Assembly (NCBI GenBank): GCA_035690425.1
Contig: DASSKO010000154.1
Span: 1-25,547 of the forward strand
Source: DASSKO01 sp035690425
GTDB taxonomy: Bacteria > Actinomycetota > Actinomycetes > Propionibacteriales > Nocardioidaceae
DNA: 25,547 nucleotides
Direction: 5' to 3'
Under the pieces are notes generated by a model. The model was not told the DNA's origin and searched no databases. It saw nothing but the letters and a program-made list of their open reading frames with translations. The position numbers were made by a program, and so were the translations under genes. How positions within the stretch are numbered: the first letter of the stretch is position 1; each line of letters opens with the position of its first letter. This document shows, one piece after another, positions 1-8,000 of the stretch.

Positions 1-35
1 CAACGCCCGGCCCTGAGCCCGCCTAGAGTCTTGGC

Positions 36-839
36 GTGCACATCACGTCGCTCGGCTACCGGACCGACCTTGCGCTGCTCCAGCTAGGCGGCAGCGAGAT
101 CGAGGACCGCGGCGACCACATCGCCGTACGGACTCCGCACAATCCGGGCTACTGGTGGGGCAACTTCCTGCTGCTCGATGCGCCGCCGGCGGCCGACGAC
201 GCCGACCGCTGGCTCGCGGCGTTCGCCCAGGTCTTCCCGAGGGCCGACCACATCGCGCTCGGCTTCGACGGGGTCGACGGGACGACCGAGGCTTTGTCTC
301 CCTTCACGCGGAGGGGCTTGAGCATCGAGGGTCAGGCAGTCATGACGGCCACCAGCGTCCGTGAGCCACCGCGGCCGAACCGAGATGCCGACTACCGCGC
401 CTTGGCGAGCGACGACGACTGGGAGCAACTCGTCGAGCTGCGGATGACGTGTATCGATGCGGGCCTTGATCCGCAGTCCTACCGCGAGTTCTCGGTCGCC
501 AAGGTGGCGACCGTTCGTGGCCTGGTCGAGGGCGGTCACGGTGCCTGGTTCGGCGCCTTTGCGGATGGCCGGCTGCTGTCCGGGATGGGACTCTTCCGCG
601 CCGGCACGGGACTTGCGCGGTTCCAGTCCGTGGAGACGCGTCCTGATGCGCGCGGCCGCGGGCTCGCCGGGACGCTGGTGCACCACGCCAGCCGCTACGG
701 CTTTGCTGTGCTCGGCGCGCGCACGTTGGTGATGGTGGCGGACCCGGAGTACCTGGCGATCCGCATCTACCGCTCCGTCGGTTTCGCTGAGACGGAGACA
801 CAGTTGCAGGCCGAGAAGCCACCTGCTTCGGGCACCTGA
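36..839 (+). CDS. GNAT family N-acetyltransferase
   Basis: Probable acetyl-CoA-dependent N-acetyltransferase of 267 aa; the substrate cannot be read from sequence. The C-terminal half (about residues 120-255) has the GNAT fold signature: a strand ending in SVETRPDARGRGLAG (about 198-212), which supplies the R-x-x-G-x-G/A pyrophosphate-binding loop, then a helix and the late AIRIYRSVGF segment (about 241-250) typical of motif B. The N-terminal 110 residues (GYWWGNFLLLD and following) look like a second, degenerate GNAT-like half, as in tandem GNAT proteins. The start is a GTG and no strong Shine-Dalgarno is visible, so the start is moderately sure. It is convergent with the toxin-antitoxin pair that follows, with a 40-base gap and no clear terminator. 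Confidence 0.85.
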   Translation: MHITSLGYRTDLALLQLGGSEIEDRGDHIAVRTPHNPGYWWGNFLLLDAPPAADDADRWLAAFAQVFPRADHIALGFDGVDGTTEALSPFTRRGLSIEGQAVMTATSVREPPRPNRDADYRALASDDDWEQLVELRMTCIDAGLDPQSYREFSVAKVATVRGLVEGGHGAWFGAFADGRLLSGMGLFRAGTGLARFQSVETRPDARGRGLAGTLVHHASRYGFAVLGARTLVMVADPEYLAIRIYRSVGFAETETQLQAEKPPASGT

Positions 840-879
840 CTTCGCACGACGCGGAACGGCGAGTACGGCAGCGGGGGAG

Positions 880-1188
880 TCAACATCCGACGGCCGCAGT
901 GAAAACACGGCATGCGTGGTGCATACGAACTGCTGACAAGGTGGTCACCCGGCGTCGAAAGGTCCCCTTGGGGAGCGTGTGCACGTTGTCGAAGTTGACG
1001 ACGCATACGCTCGGCACTCCGTCGTCTTCCGGACTGAGTTCGAGTTCGGAAACCAGACTGCGGACTGTCCGGGTCAACGCAGCGACGACGACAGACCCCA
1101 TCCGGTCCGCCACGGGGTCCCGGGTCAGGATAAGGACCGGCCGGTCCCCGCCGGGCGTCGCGGCGAACCAGATCTCACCTCGCCGCAT
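880..1188 (-). CDS. MazF/PemK-type toxin (endoribonuclease)
   Basis: Predicted toxin of a type II toxin-antitoxin pair, 102 aa, the usual MazF length. Family features are visible: the opening MRRGEIWFA, then GGDRPVLILTRD (about 13-24) with the conserved Arg-Pro-Val-Leu, then VVVAALTRTVR (33-43) with the Thr/Arg of the active site, and VCVVNFDNVHTLPKG (61-75) with the N-x-D-N segment. MazF enzymes cleave single-stranded mRNA at short motifs; the motif used here is unknown. The start ATG overlaps the 3' end of the antitoxin gene by 14 bp, which implies translational coupling with the antitoxin first. The key family residues look intact, so the toxin is probably functional. Confidence 0.85.
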   Translation of the reverse strand: MRRGEIWFAATPGGDRPVLILTRDPVADRMGSVVVAALTRTVRSLVSELELSPEDDGVPSVCVVNFDNVHTLPKGTFRRRVTTLSAVRMHHACRVFTAAVGC

Positions 1189-1426
1189 CGGCCCAGTCGG
1201 CCCAGTCCTCGGCCGGGCCCCATGCCTCGATCGCGGACAGCGACTGCTCGTCGGCGGTCAGCGGACTCCGCTCCCATGTCTCGGCATCCCGCTCACTCGC
1301 CAGCCGGAGCAGATGTCGGCGGAGAGCGTCACGAAGAATCTCAGATCTGTCCACGCCAAGCCGCTCTGCCCAGGCTTGCGCCTCACGAGCATCAATCTCG
1401 TCCACCCGGAAGCTCAACATTGTCAT
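1175..1426 (-). CDS. Ribbon-helix-helix antitoxin of MazEF-like pair
   Basis: Predicted antitoxin partner of the MazF-like toxin just downstream. The N-terminus MLSFRVDEIDAREAQAWAERLG followed by DRSEILRDALRRHL is a ribbon-helix-helix DNA-binding domain: the strand LSFRVDE, then two helices with the RSEILRDALR pattern. The tail is acidic and Trp-rich (GPAEDWADWADAA), as expected of a disordered toxin-neutralising segment. An upstream in-frame ATG at 1465 exists, but the RHH strand begins right after 1426 (MTMLSF), and the sequence upstream of 1426 carries the repeated motif expected of an operator. I therefore place the start at 1426, or possibly at the second ATG at 1420. Length is about 83 aa. 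It probably binds its own promoter alone or in complex with the toxin. Confidence 0.8.
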   Translation of the reverse strand: MTMLSFRVDEIDAREAQAWAERLGVDRSEILRDALRRHLLRLASERDAETWERSPLTADEQSLSAIEAWGPAEDWADWADAAR

Positions 1427-1449
1427 ACATGGAGCGTACGCCGTCATAC
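1422..1449. promoter_or_regulatory. Direct repeat GTATGAC, candidate operator of the toxin-antitoxin genes
   Basis: Two exact copies of GTATGAC (minus strand; GTCATAC on plus, at 1422-1428 and 1443-1449) lie 21 bp apart start to start, about two helical turns, at and just upstream of the antitoxin start. RHH antitoxins bind repeated short sites on one DNA face, so this is a plausible autoregulatory operator. A TTGACG resembling a -35 box (plus 1460-1465) lies upstream, but I see no convincing -10 at normal spacing. Confidence 0.4.
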
Positions 1450-1594
1450 GCAGTGCGGACGTCAATCACTGCCGATGGCGCGAAGATGTCGGCGGTGGCT
1501 GATTGTTTGCGTCGAGAACGATCACGATGAGGTGCGCGGAACCGTCGTGACTCGCCGTCACAGCGGCGGCCTTCCATGCCGCGGGAGAGCGCGG

Positions 1595-2995
1595 TCAGAC
1601 GAAGATCGGACCGACTGCGGGGTAGCGGCTGATGAGTTGCTGCCGCATCTCGGACAGGCGCCTGGGCGGGCCGTTTGTGGGCGCGTCGTCGGGGGACCCG
1701 AACCGGGTGTCGAGGAGCATGTCGCGGCCCCACGCTTCGACTCGCTCATAGTCGGTCTGTTCGGTGATCTGGCCGACCCAGTCGGGTCGCCCGTAGACGA
1801 TGTCGCCACCGATCATGACCAGATCGACCCAGGACGGATATGCGGCGACCACGTTGTCGTAGGGATCGTCGTGGAGTCGCTGCAGGATGACGAGGTCCGC
1901 GGTCCGGCCGACCTCGAGCGTTCCGATCAGGTGGCCCAGCCCAGCGATCTCGGCGGCTTCGGTGGTGGCCATTTCCACCAGGTCGGCCGCGGAGACGTCC
2001 GCGCCCTGCCGGGCCAGAACACGTTCGGCGATCTTGAGCTCGTGGAGCAGGCTCGGGCTGCCCGAGGGCATCCAGTCGGCGCCGAGCCCAACGCGTACGC
2101 CGGCCGCCAGCGCAGCGTTGACATCGGTCGTCTCGTCATAGAGGCGGAGGTTGGATTGCGGTGACCACACGAGTTTGCCGCCCACTGCAGCGATTTGCTC
2201 GAAATGCGTGCGGGTGAGCGCGGTGCCGTGGATCACGACGGTCGCGGGGCCGAACAGTGGTGAAGCGGCGAAGTCCATGAACTCGTTGACGGAGGTCGTG
2301 TTGCTCTTCTGGCCTTCGGCGAGGTGGACGTAGTGAGCCTTGATCGTGTGGTTGTCGAAGATGCCCTTTCGGATGCTCTCGATCCGGTCGGGCGCGAGGC
2401 GGCCGAAGTCGATGGTGCTGCGGGCAATCTGTTCGCCGAAAACGACAAGATCGACGTTACGGACGAGTGCCTCGGCCTTGTTCGGGTAGTCCTGAGACGC
2501 CCCTTGGATCGCGGTGACGCCTCCGACCGCGGCCCGCACCTCGGCGTAGCGGGTCATGGCGGTTTTGACCGATCGTGAGGTCCCCGCACTGGTCAGGAGA
2601 CTCCATGGCGTCTTCACCAGCGCGTCGTACTCGTCGCTGTTGCGCCACTGGCCCCGGTTGATGAATGTCTTGGGTGGCTCCCACGGTGAAAACACGTTGT
2701 ACTCCGGGTGCCCATGGAGATCGATGAGTCCGGGCAGTACCACGCCATCGGTGGCGATGGAGACCACGTCGCTGGGCTTCGTGCTGCGGATGTCGACGAC
2801 TCGACCCTCGGAGACGACCACCCAGCCATCGGCCACTGTGCCGCCGGCCCGGATCACCGAGCCGCCGAAAGCCACGGGCTCCGCCGGCGCCGCCTCTGCC
2901 TGCGACTGGGCGGCACGTCGAGGCGCGCTCTCCACGGGCACCGCTCGGTCGATTCCGGTCCCGTAGGCCTTGTCGAACGAGTCGAGGTGCGGCAT
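1595..2995 (-). CDS. Amidohydrolase family metal-dependent hydrolase
   Basis: A 466-aa member of the amidohydrolase superfamily, in the deaminase/chlorohydrolase-like group that acts on cyclic amidines or similar substrates; the substrate is unknown. Metal-site motifs appear in order: LPGLIDLHGHPEY (H94, H96), HYVHLAEG (H221/H224), VVIHGTAL (H256), SPQSNLRLYDE (about 278-288) and GLGADWMPSG (D307). The C-terminal GTLEVGRTADLVIL is the usual return of the composite beta-sandwich domain, whose first half is at about 42-90. The N-terminal 40 residues are an Ala/Glu-rich extension. The start ATG follows an AGGAAA ribosome-binding site. It is 11 bases downstream of the uracil-DNA-glycosylase-like gene and is probably co-transcribed with it; no functional link between the two is evident. 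Confidence 0.85.
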   Translation of the reverse strand: MPHLDSFDKAYGTGIDRAVPVESAPRRAAQSQAEAAPAEPVAFGGSVIRAGGTVADGWVVVSEGRVVDIRSTKPSDVVSIATDGVVLPGLIDLHGHPEYNVFSPWEPPKTFINRGQWRNSDEYDALVKTPWSLLTSAGTSRSVKTAMTRYAEVRAAVGGVTAIQGASQDYPNKAEALVRNVDLVVFGEQIARSTIDFGRLAPDRIESIRKGIFDNHTIKAHYVHLAEGQKSNTTSVNEFMDFAASPLFGPATVVIHGTALTRTHFEQIAAVGGKLVWSPQSNLRLYDETTDVNAALAAGVRVGLGADWMPSGSPSLLHELKIAERVLARQGADVSAADLVEMATTEAAEIAGLGHLIGTLEVGRTADLVILQRLHDDPYDNVVAAYPSWVDLVMIGGDIVYGRPDWVGQITEQTDYERVEAWGRDMLLDTRFGSPDDAPTNGPPRRLSEMRQQLISRYPAVGPIFV

Positions 2996-3006
2996 CGCGG
3001 GTTTCC

Positions 3007-3780
3007 TTAACGATCGATCCGGTCGGACTCGGGGATGGTTGTCGTGATCCGACTTGCGGTGGGCACCGGGGCGCGGTCGTCACCGCGCACGGCCCAGGTC
3101 TGTGCACCGGCCATCCAGGCGGGCAACCCGGCTGGCAGGTCGAAGCCGGGGATCGCGACCAGGTCGACCGAGTCGTCCCAGTCGTCGGCGTAGTGGATCA
3201 GCGGAAGGTTCTGGTCCGGGAAGCTGATGGCTGCGTGCGCACGATCGAGCGCCGCGTTCCAGTTGTCGAGTAGCTGCGCGTCGGAGAGGTGAGCGGTCGG
3301 ATGGACGGCGGCTACCTGGGTCACCGGCGTGGCCGGGGGCCGGTTCTGTAGGTACCGTGCCCATACCTTGTTTGCCACGGCGCCGAACGTCACCACGACT
3401 TCGACGGCGCCGGTCTCGAGGATGGCCTCGATCCAGTCGAAGCGGTCATCCAGCTGATCCTGTGTGTGCGTCGGCGCGTCCGTGCCGAATAGTGAGTACA
3501 AGAACGCGTTGATCATCACGTAGCTGCGGTCGATGCCAAGTTTGGCGAGAAAGCCCTGCACGCGGTGGCCGGCGACACCACACAGGATGCGACGGGCAAC
3601 GGCCTCGTGCGCGGCCGGGTCCTGGCCGATGACCAGCACCCGCGCCGTGCCGTCGAGACGTCCCCGATGAAAGATCGGGCCCCACTCAACCCTGAAACGG
3701 TCGACGGGGTACACGGACGAGGTCGGTGCGTTCTCACACAGCTGCCGAAATGGTTCAACGTCGTAGCCGACATCGAACAT
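3007..3780 (-). CDS. Uracil-DNA glycosylase superfamily protein
   Basis: Protein of 257 aa related to the uracil-DNA glycosylase superfamily, whose members hydrolyse the N-glycosidic bond of uracil in DNA. Motif 1 appears as VLVIGQDPAAHE (about 48-59), motif 2 as AVHPTAHL (about 158-165), and NAFLYSLFG (91-99) sits where the uracil-binding Asn lies in related families. The C-terminal 70 residues (from about NLPLIHYADDW) are not part of the usual fold and resemble the tail of uncharacterised actinobacterial UDG-like proteins. I chose ATG 3780, preceded by GAGGTGG, instead of an in-frame upstream start at 3837 whose extra 19 residues look non-coding. No Fe-S cysteine set is visible. Whether it is an active glycosylase is uncertain. 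Confidence 0.75.
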   Translation of the reverse strand: MFDVGYDVEPFRQLCENAPTSSVYPVDRFRVEWGPIFHRGRLDGTARVLVIGQDPAAHEAVARRILCGVAGHRVQGFLAKLGIDRSYVMINAFLYSLFGTDAPTHTQDQLDDRFDWIEAILETGAVEVVVTFGAVANKVWARYLQNRPPATPVTQVAAVHPTAHLSDAQLLDNWNAALDRAHAAISFPDQNLPLIHYADDWDDSVDLVAIPGFDLPAGLPAWMAGAQTWAVRGDDRAPVPTASRITTTIPESDRIDR

Positions 3781-3883
3781 GGCCACCTCGACCTTCCCCT
3801 CTCTGTGGCTGCGTGGCGGACCGCCACTTGGGACCACGACTTGCCGGCCACCGCCGCCACGCTGAGGTCGCGACGAGCACGGG

Positions 3884-4624
3884 CTACCGCAGCCGGCGTC
3901 GCACCGCCTCGGCCCGCGAAGGTGTCAGCGACTCTGTGAGTTCGACGCCGAGCAGCCGGCCGACGACCTCGGGTTGCTCCTCGCCGGAGTGCACGACGGC
4001 CTCCGCCAGCGGCAGCCCGGACCGCGCACTTGTTGTCTCGGCGAGCTGGGTCGTGCGGGCCGGCCGCATCAGGTTGATCTCCATCTGCGACAGTTCGTCG
4101 GCTGTCACCTCCGCCAGTGGCACCCGGGCGACGAACTGGTATCGGGCCGTCTCCCCGGCGCTGTGTCCGATGCTCGGGTCGTCCGGAGGCGCGAAGCCGT
4201 GCTGCTGGCTCAAGTCGTCGAAGGCGTCCGCGGCCACGCGGCGACCGTGCACCAGAGCCTCGTAAGCCATCTGGCCGGTCAACTCCGTCTGCACCAGAGG
4301 TCCATCCACGACGGCGGCGTCGGTCAGCCGCAGGACCCCGTCGTCAACGTCGATGACCAGCCTGAGATACCCGTCCTGCTGACCCTCCGGGTTGGAGGCC
4401 TCCTGCGGCGGGCCACCGAACTGCTCGTCGGCCGTCTCCATGGCCGGGTACTCCCCGCCCTCCTCCACACCCTGCGGCGCCGGCTCGCTCATCCGGGCCC
4501 CGTGGCCCTCTGGCAGCGGACCATCCATCACCTCACCGGGCTTGGGTGCCGTCATGGCGGGCGCCAAGGGGTCCTCTGTGACGGGCTCGGCGTTAGGGTC
4601 CATCCGGCCGGCTGAGTTCGCCAT
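3884..4624 (-). CDS. Unrecognised acidic protein, coupled to the M64 peptidase gene
   Basis: I do not recognise this 246-aa protein. Residues 1-85 are low-complexity and rich in Pro, Gly and Glu, probably disordered, with no signal peptide or membrane helix. Residues about 85-215 look folded: LRLVIDVDDGVLRLTDAAVV resembles a beta strand pair, followed by YQFVARVPLAEVTADELSQMEINLMRP. The tail is basic (SRAEAVRRRLR). The start is placed at ATG 4624, with GAGGAGAGG nine bases upstream; that ribosome-binding site overlaps the stop of the M64 gene, so the two are almost certainly translated together. That coupling is the only functional clue: a chaperone, inhibitor or export partner of the peptidase is possible but unproven. 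Confidence 0.7.
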   Translation of the reverse strand: MANSAGRMDPNAEPVTEDPLAPAMTAPKPGEVMDGPLPEGHGARMSEPAPQGVEEGGEYPAMETADEQFGGPPQEASNPEGQQDGYLRLVIDVDDGVLRLTDAAVVDGPLVQTELTGQMAYEALVHGRRVAADAFDDLSQQHGFAPPDDPSIGHSAGETARYQFVARVPLAEVTADELSQMEINLMRPARTTQLAETTSARSGLPLAEAVVHSGEEQPEVVGRLLGVELTESLTPSRAEAVRRRLR

Positions 4625-4639
4625 CGTCGTCGCCTCTCC

Positions 4640-6694
4640 TCACCAGTTGCGGCCGTGCCGGTAGTTGTGGATCCACCGGTAGTAGATGCGCTGCAGCGAC
4701 AGCGCCGGGGTAGCGCGGATCAGGCCGAGCCACTCCTGGTTGTGGACCACGAGGTTACGCCGCCCGCCCGCCCCCTCGTAGTTGCAGGACTCGAACTGGT
4801 CCACGCTGCCGAGGTTCCACTCGCCGACCCAGTCCGCCTTCCACCCGCAAACCAGTGCGTTCCCTGTCGAGACCATGGTCCCGAGGTACTCGGTCGCCCA
4901 GTCCTGGTGGTTGTACACAAACAGGTCGGTCCGGCCGTTGCCGTCGATGTCCGCGGCGTAGTGCTGGTCGTGGCGGCGCATCTGCCAGCCCGGAGCATTG
5001 CCGTCGTACCGCCGCGTCATCGTCAGGTTGTCGCCAGTGGAGCTCAGCATGCCCAGGTAGGCCATCGACCAGTCGTCACCGTTGAAGACGTATACGTCGT
5101 CGCGGCCGTCGCCGTCGAAGTCACCGACGACGTGCCGGTCACCCTTGGCCATGCTCCATCCGCCGAGATTGTTGTCGAAGCGGCGAACCATCGTGTACGA
5201 CGTACCGGTGGAGCGGAGCATGGCGAAATACCGCACGGACCAGTCGGTGCCGTTGAATACGTACAGGTCGGCCTGTCCGTCACCGTCAAGGTCGCCTGGC
5301 AGATATTGGTCGCCCTTGCGCATCTGCCAGCCGGCGAGCGACCCGTCGTACCGTCTAACGACGCTGAACCCGTTGCCGTCCGAGCGCAGCATCCCCAGGT
5401 AGGGCATCGACCAGTCGTCGCCGTTGGCGACGACCAGGTCGGCGCGGCCATCGCCGTTGAAGTCCGCGAGCACGAAGCGGTCGTGGCGATGGAACTGCCA
5501 GCCCGTCATCGCATCGTCATACCGGCGGATCAGCCGGAGCCCGCCGCTCCCGTCGTCCGCGAGCAGGCCGAGGTACTCCTGGTTCCAGTTCGTCGAGTTG
5601 TAGACGACCACCTCGTCCTTGCCGTCGCCATTGATGTCACCGACGAGGAACTGGTCCCCTGCAGAGAACTGCCACGAGCCGGGGACCCGCTCCACGCCAC
5701 TGAAGGCGAGGTCGAGAGCGGACCCGTCGGAGCGGTACAGCTGGATGCAGTTACCGGTGTGCACGAGGATGTCGTCGCGACCGTCGCCGTTGAAATCGCC
5801 GGTGTAGACCTTTTCGAACGTGCGGCCGGTGAAGGGGTGCTGGATCCGCTTGATCTCGGAATAGCAGATCGGGCAGAACGGGGGAGCATTGCCGCGCATC
5901 CGGCAGTTCTCGGCCGGCCGGTACAGGCCCTGGTCCCGGTACTTCGCGCCCTCGAAGACGCCGGCATCGAGGGCGGAGTCCCACCAGGAGGGCCGGGTGC
6001 CCTGGTTCCATCCCGTGCACGCCCCGTTGCCGGGGCTGGGGTTGACACCTGTCGGCACGGGCGTGCTCGACCGCACGTAGCGCCGCCACTTCAGGCTGGC
6101 GCGGTCGGTGTTCGCGGTGACGTTCACCTCGCCGGGCTCTCCTCCGGCGTGGCTGCCGGCGCGGCAGTACTCGTCGGCGAGAGATGCAAAGCCGTGGCCG
6201 AACTCGTGGGCGATGACGTCCCACCCCACGCCGCGGGTGACGTAGAGCCGGTTACCCCGCCGACACCCGCCGAAGCCTGTGGTGTTGAGGACGATGAGCA
6301 CGAAGTCCCAGTCCGGCACCCAGGTGGTGAGTGCATTGGTCAGCCTGGTCCCGGTGTTGGGCCCGTCCTCCATCCAGCACCGCGACCACTCACCGGTGTA
6401 GATGGTGTCGAGGGCGGTGTTCCGGTCGACCCTGTTGACGAGGTTTCCTGAGCTGTCGTAGGTGTGGGTGGAGACACCGGAGTCGGTCGAGAAGAGATTG
6501 ACCCGAAAGACGTTGAACGCCTGCGAATCCTCGTAGTAGTAATCCCTGCCGAAGACGCCGTTCATCACCGCGTCTCGGACATAGTTGTCGTACACATCCT
6601 GGTCGGACTCGGTGAACCCGTCGCCGACGATCGCGATGTCTCGCTTCGCGCCGGGTGGGCCGACTCGGATCAGAGGCGTCATCGACTCCGGCAT
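4640..6694 (-). CDS. M64-type zinc metallopeptidase with FG-GAP/VCBS repeats
   Basis: Predicted zinc peptidase of 684 aa. Residues about 8-290 form an M64 (IgA-peptidase-like) catalytic domain. It opens with AIVGDGFTESDQ, and the zinc motif is VIAHEFGHGFASLADEYC (H163, E164, H167, with D174/E175 as the likely third ligand). It ends with the cysteine cluster CRMRGNAPPFCPICYSEI (264-281). Residues about 295-600 hold six FG-GAP/VCBS-like blades of about 70 aa, each with an EF-hand-like calcium loop (DFNGDGRDD, DINGDGKDE, DFNGDGRAD, DLDGDGQAD, DFDGDGRDD, DIDGNGRTD). The start is ATG 6694, behind the purine-rich GGGGGCGGGG. Upstream in-frame sequence to 7057 looks non-coding. No signal peptide is visible, although M64 enzymes and VCBS propellers are usually extracellular. 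The repeats should give a ligand- or surface-binding beta-propeller. Confidence 0.88.
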   Translation of the reverse strand: MPESMTPLIRVGPPGAKRDIAIVGDGFTESDQDVYDNYVRDAVMNGVFGRDYYYEDSQAFNVFRVNLFSTDSGVSTHTYDSSGNLVNRVDRNTALDTIYTGEWSRCWMEDGPNTGTRLTNALTTWVPDWDFVLIVLNTTGFGGCRRGNRLYVTRGVGWDVIAHEFGHGFASLADEYCRAGSHAGGEPGEVNVTANTDRASLKWRRYVRSSTPVPTGVNPSPGNGACTGWNQGTRPSWWDSALDAGVFEGAKYRDQGLYRPAENCRMRGNAPPFCPICYSEIKRIQHPFTGRTFEKVYTGDFNGDGRDDILVHTGNCIQLYRSDGSALDLAFSGVERVPGSWQFSAGDQFLVGDINGDGKDEVVVYNSTNWNQEYLGLLADDGSGGLRLIRRYDDAMTGWQFHRHDRFVLADFNGDGRADLVVANGDDWSMPYLGMLRSDGNGFSVVRRYDGSLAGWQMRKGDQYLPGDLDGDGQADLYVFNGTDWSVRYFAMLRSTGTSYTMVRRFDNNLGGWSMAKGDRHVVGDFDGDGRDDVYVFNGDDWSMAYLGMLSSTGDNLTMTRRYDGNAPGWQMRRHDQHYAADIDGNGRTDLFVYNHQDWATEYLGTMVSTGNALVCGWKADWVGEWNLGSVDQFESCNYEGAGGRRNLVVHNQEWLGLIRATPALSLQRIYYRWIHNYRHGRNW

Positions 6695-7055
6695 GCCCCG
6701 CCCCCGTTCGATGATGGGGCGGGCCCTCCTAGCTGCGCGACGACCGCGCCCGTGTTTTCCAACCTGCCACCGTTCGGGCTGGCTGTCCAGGGAGCAGTCG
6801 ATCCAGCGACCGAGGCGCCACGGGTGAGCGCTCACAAGCGGCGAGACGGGGTCGCAGTCTTGACGCCGTACCAGTTCGGGAGCACCGTCGATTGCACTAC
6901 CGGTGCTGTAGGCATTACTCAATGTTTGCGGCGGAGCCTCGGTTTTCGGGCGCTCCACTGTCCCGACTGTCCGCGCAAGGACGCGTGCGCGGGATGTTGT
7001 GTGAGGGGGTTCGAGCCGACCCCTCGCTTCGAACCCGCGGCCGAGGAGAAATGGC
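6695..7055. promoter_or_regulatory. Divergent intergenic region between the two peptidase-like genes
   Basis: This 361-base stretch has no credible gene and must carry promoters for the M64 gene (-) and the cysteine-peptidase-like gene (+). It contains a perfect 8-bp inverted repeat, GGGTTCGA at 7007-7014 and TCGAACCC at 7029-7036, separated by 14 bases and ending just before the GAGGAGA ribosome-binding site of the plus-strand gene. This could be an operator or a 5'-UTR hairpin. The segment around 6885-6960 is less GC-rich than its surroundings and is the likely promoter zone, but I could not assign clear -35/-10 boxes. Confidence 0.4.
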
Positions 7056-7835
7056 ATGCGCTATCGACCGATCGACGATGATCCCCAGGACGCCAGGCTG
7101 GGACGATTCATCCCCGACGACTGGGAACACGTCGACTCTTACCCGCTGACGGCGCTTGCGCCCGAGGAGCGCCCCGCGCGCGTCCCGGTCGTGCTAGGCG
7201 TCAACTGGTACAGCGAGTTCGACAACCCACAACTCGACGACGGGTCCGGTGAGTACTTCGTCGCGCCGGATGGCGCGGATTCACTCACGCGGATACGTGG
7301 AGGCCACTGCGTCTGCCTCGAGCCCGGCGGCGAACCCGATACGGAAGAGTGGTGGGACTTCTACGACCAGGGTGCCGAGGGAGCATGTGTGGGCTTCGGC
7401 TGGTCACGTTGCATGACGATGCTCAACGGGGGAAGCCTCTATGCGGCACGGTGGCTGTGGGACCGCTCGAAAGAGCTGGATCAATGGCCGGAGACCAATC
7501 CCGGCGACAACAACGGAACGTCAGTACGCACGGCCGGTGACGTCTTGCGCCAGGCCGGCCATGTTTCCTGGCAGCCGGACTATTCCGACGACGACCACAA
7601 TGAACGCATGACCTACATCGCAGACCAGGGGGCGGGGATCCAACGCTTCCGCTGGGCGCGCTCGGTCGATGAGGTGCACCAGGTGTTGGAGAACGCTCGT
7701 GCCGACGAACTCGGTGCCGTGCCGTTCCTCAACTCCTGGGGCCGCAACTACCCGCACCGCACCTGGATGCCCGACGACGTCCTCGAGCGCTTGATCGCGG
7801 AAGACGGCGAGGTCTCCATCCCGACTGATCGCTGA
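7056..7835 (+). CDS. Phage-type cysteine peptidase-like protein (papain-like motifs)
   Basis: A 259-aa protein with papain-family-like motifs: FYDQGAEGACVGFGWSR (about 102-118, with Q105 and C111 as oxyanion Gln and nucleophile candidates) and AVPFLNSWGRNYPHR (about 221-235, N226 matching the Asn of the catalytic triad). The only GGH motif, IRGGHCVCLEP (80-90, H84), lies before the Cys motif, whereas in papain the catalytic His lies between Cys and Asn. From memory, similar proteins with GVNWYSEFD, GGHxVC, DQGxEGACVGF and NSWG in this order occur in actinobacteriophages and actinobacterial genomes; their role is not known to me. The ATG start is preceded by GAGGAGA. There is no signal peptide or membrane helix. 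Its divergent neighbour is the M64 peptidase. Confidence 0.75.
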   Translation: MRYRPIDDDPQDARLGRFIPDDWEHVDSYPLTALAPEERPARVPVVLGVNWYSEFDNPQLDDGSGEYFVAPDGADSLTRIRGGHCVCLEPGGEPDTEEWWDFYDQGAEGACVGFGWSRCMTMLNGGSLYAARWLWDRSKELDQWPETNPGDNNGTSVRTAGDVLRQAGHVSWQPDYSDDDHNERMTYIADQGAGIQRFRWARSVDEVHQVLENARADELGAVPFLNSWGRNYPHRTWMPDDVLERLIAEDGEVSIPTDR

Positions 7836-8000
7836 CTCGAAGATTGCTTCCGAGCAGGGACTGGGGTCGGCGCTGTGCGTCGTGATGAGCTGCGGACTGG
7901 CCTCGCGAGTGCCGATGGTGCCCACTTCCTCTGCCACAGCCGATGCTGAGTTGATGAATTCCTGGTGGCGAGGCGGGCCGCGCGCATGCTTCCCGGGGCG

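Noticed and set aside
899..2164. A 421-codon plus-strand frame across the toxin-antitoxin and amidohydrolase genes
   Set aside because: It runs opposite three well-supported minus-strand genes, has no recognisable domain and shows shadow-like composition.
4655..6451. A 598-codon plus-strand frame with Val/Ala/Pro-rich periodic protein
   Set aside because: The periodicity is the antisense reading of the VCBS repeats of the M64 peptidase; no ribosome-binding site or independent evidence.
7007..7036. GGTTCGA...TCGAACC resembling a tRNA T-arm
   Set aside because: There is no acceptor stem, D-arm or anticodon arm around it; kept only as an inverted repeat in the promoter region.
6695..7057. N-terminal extension of the M64 peptidase to 7057 as a possible signal sequence
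   Set aside because: The 121 extra residues are Arg-rich and lack a hydrophobic core; the region instead serves as a divergent promoter.
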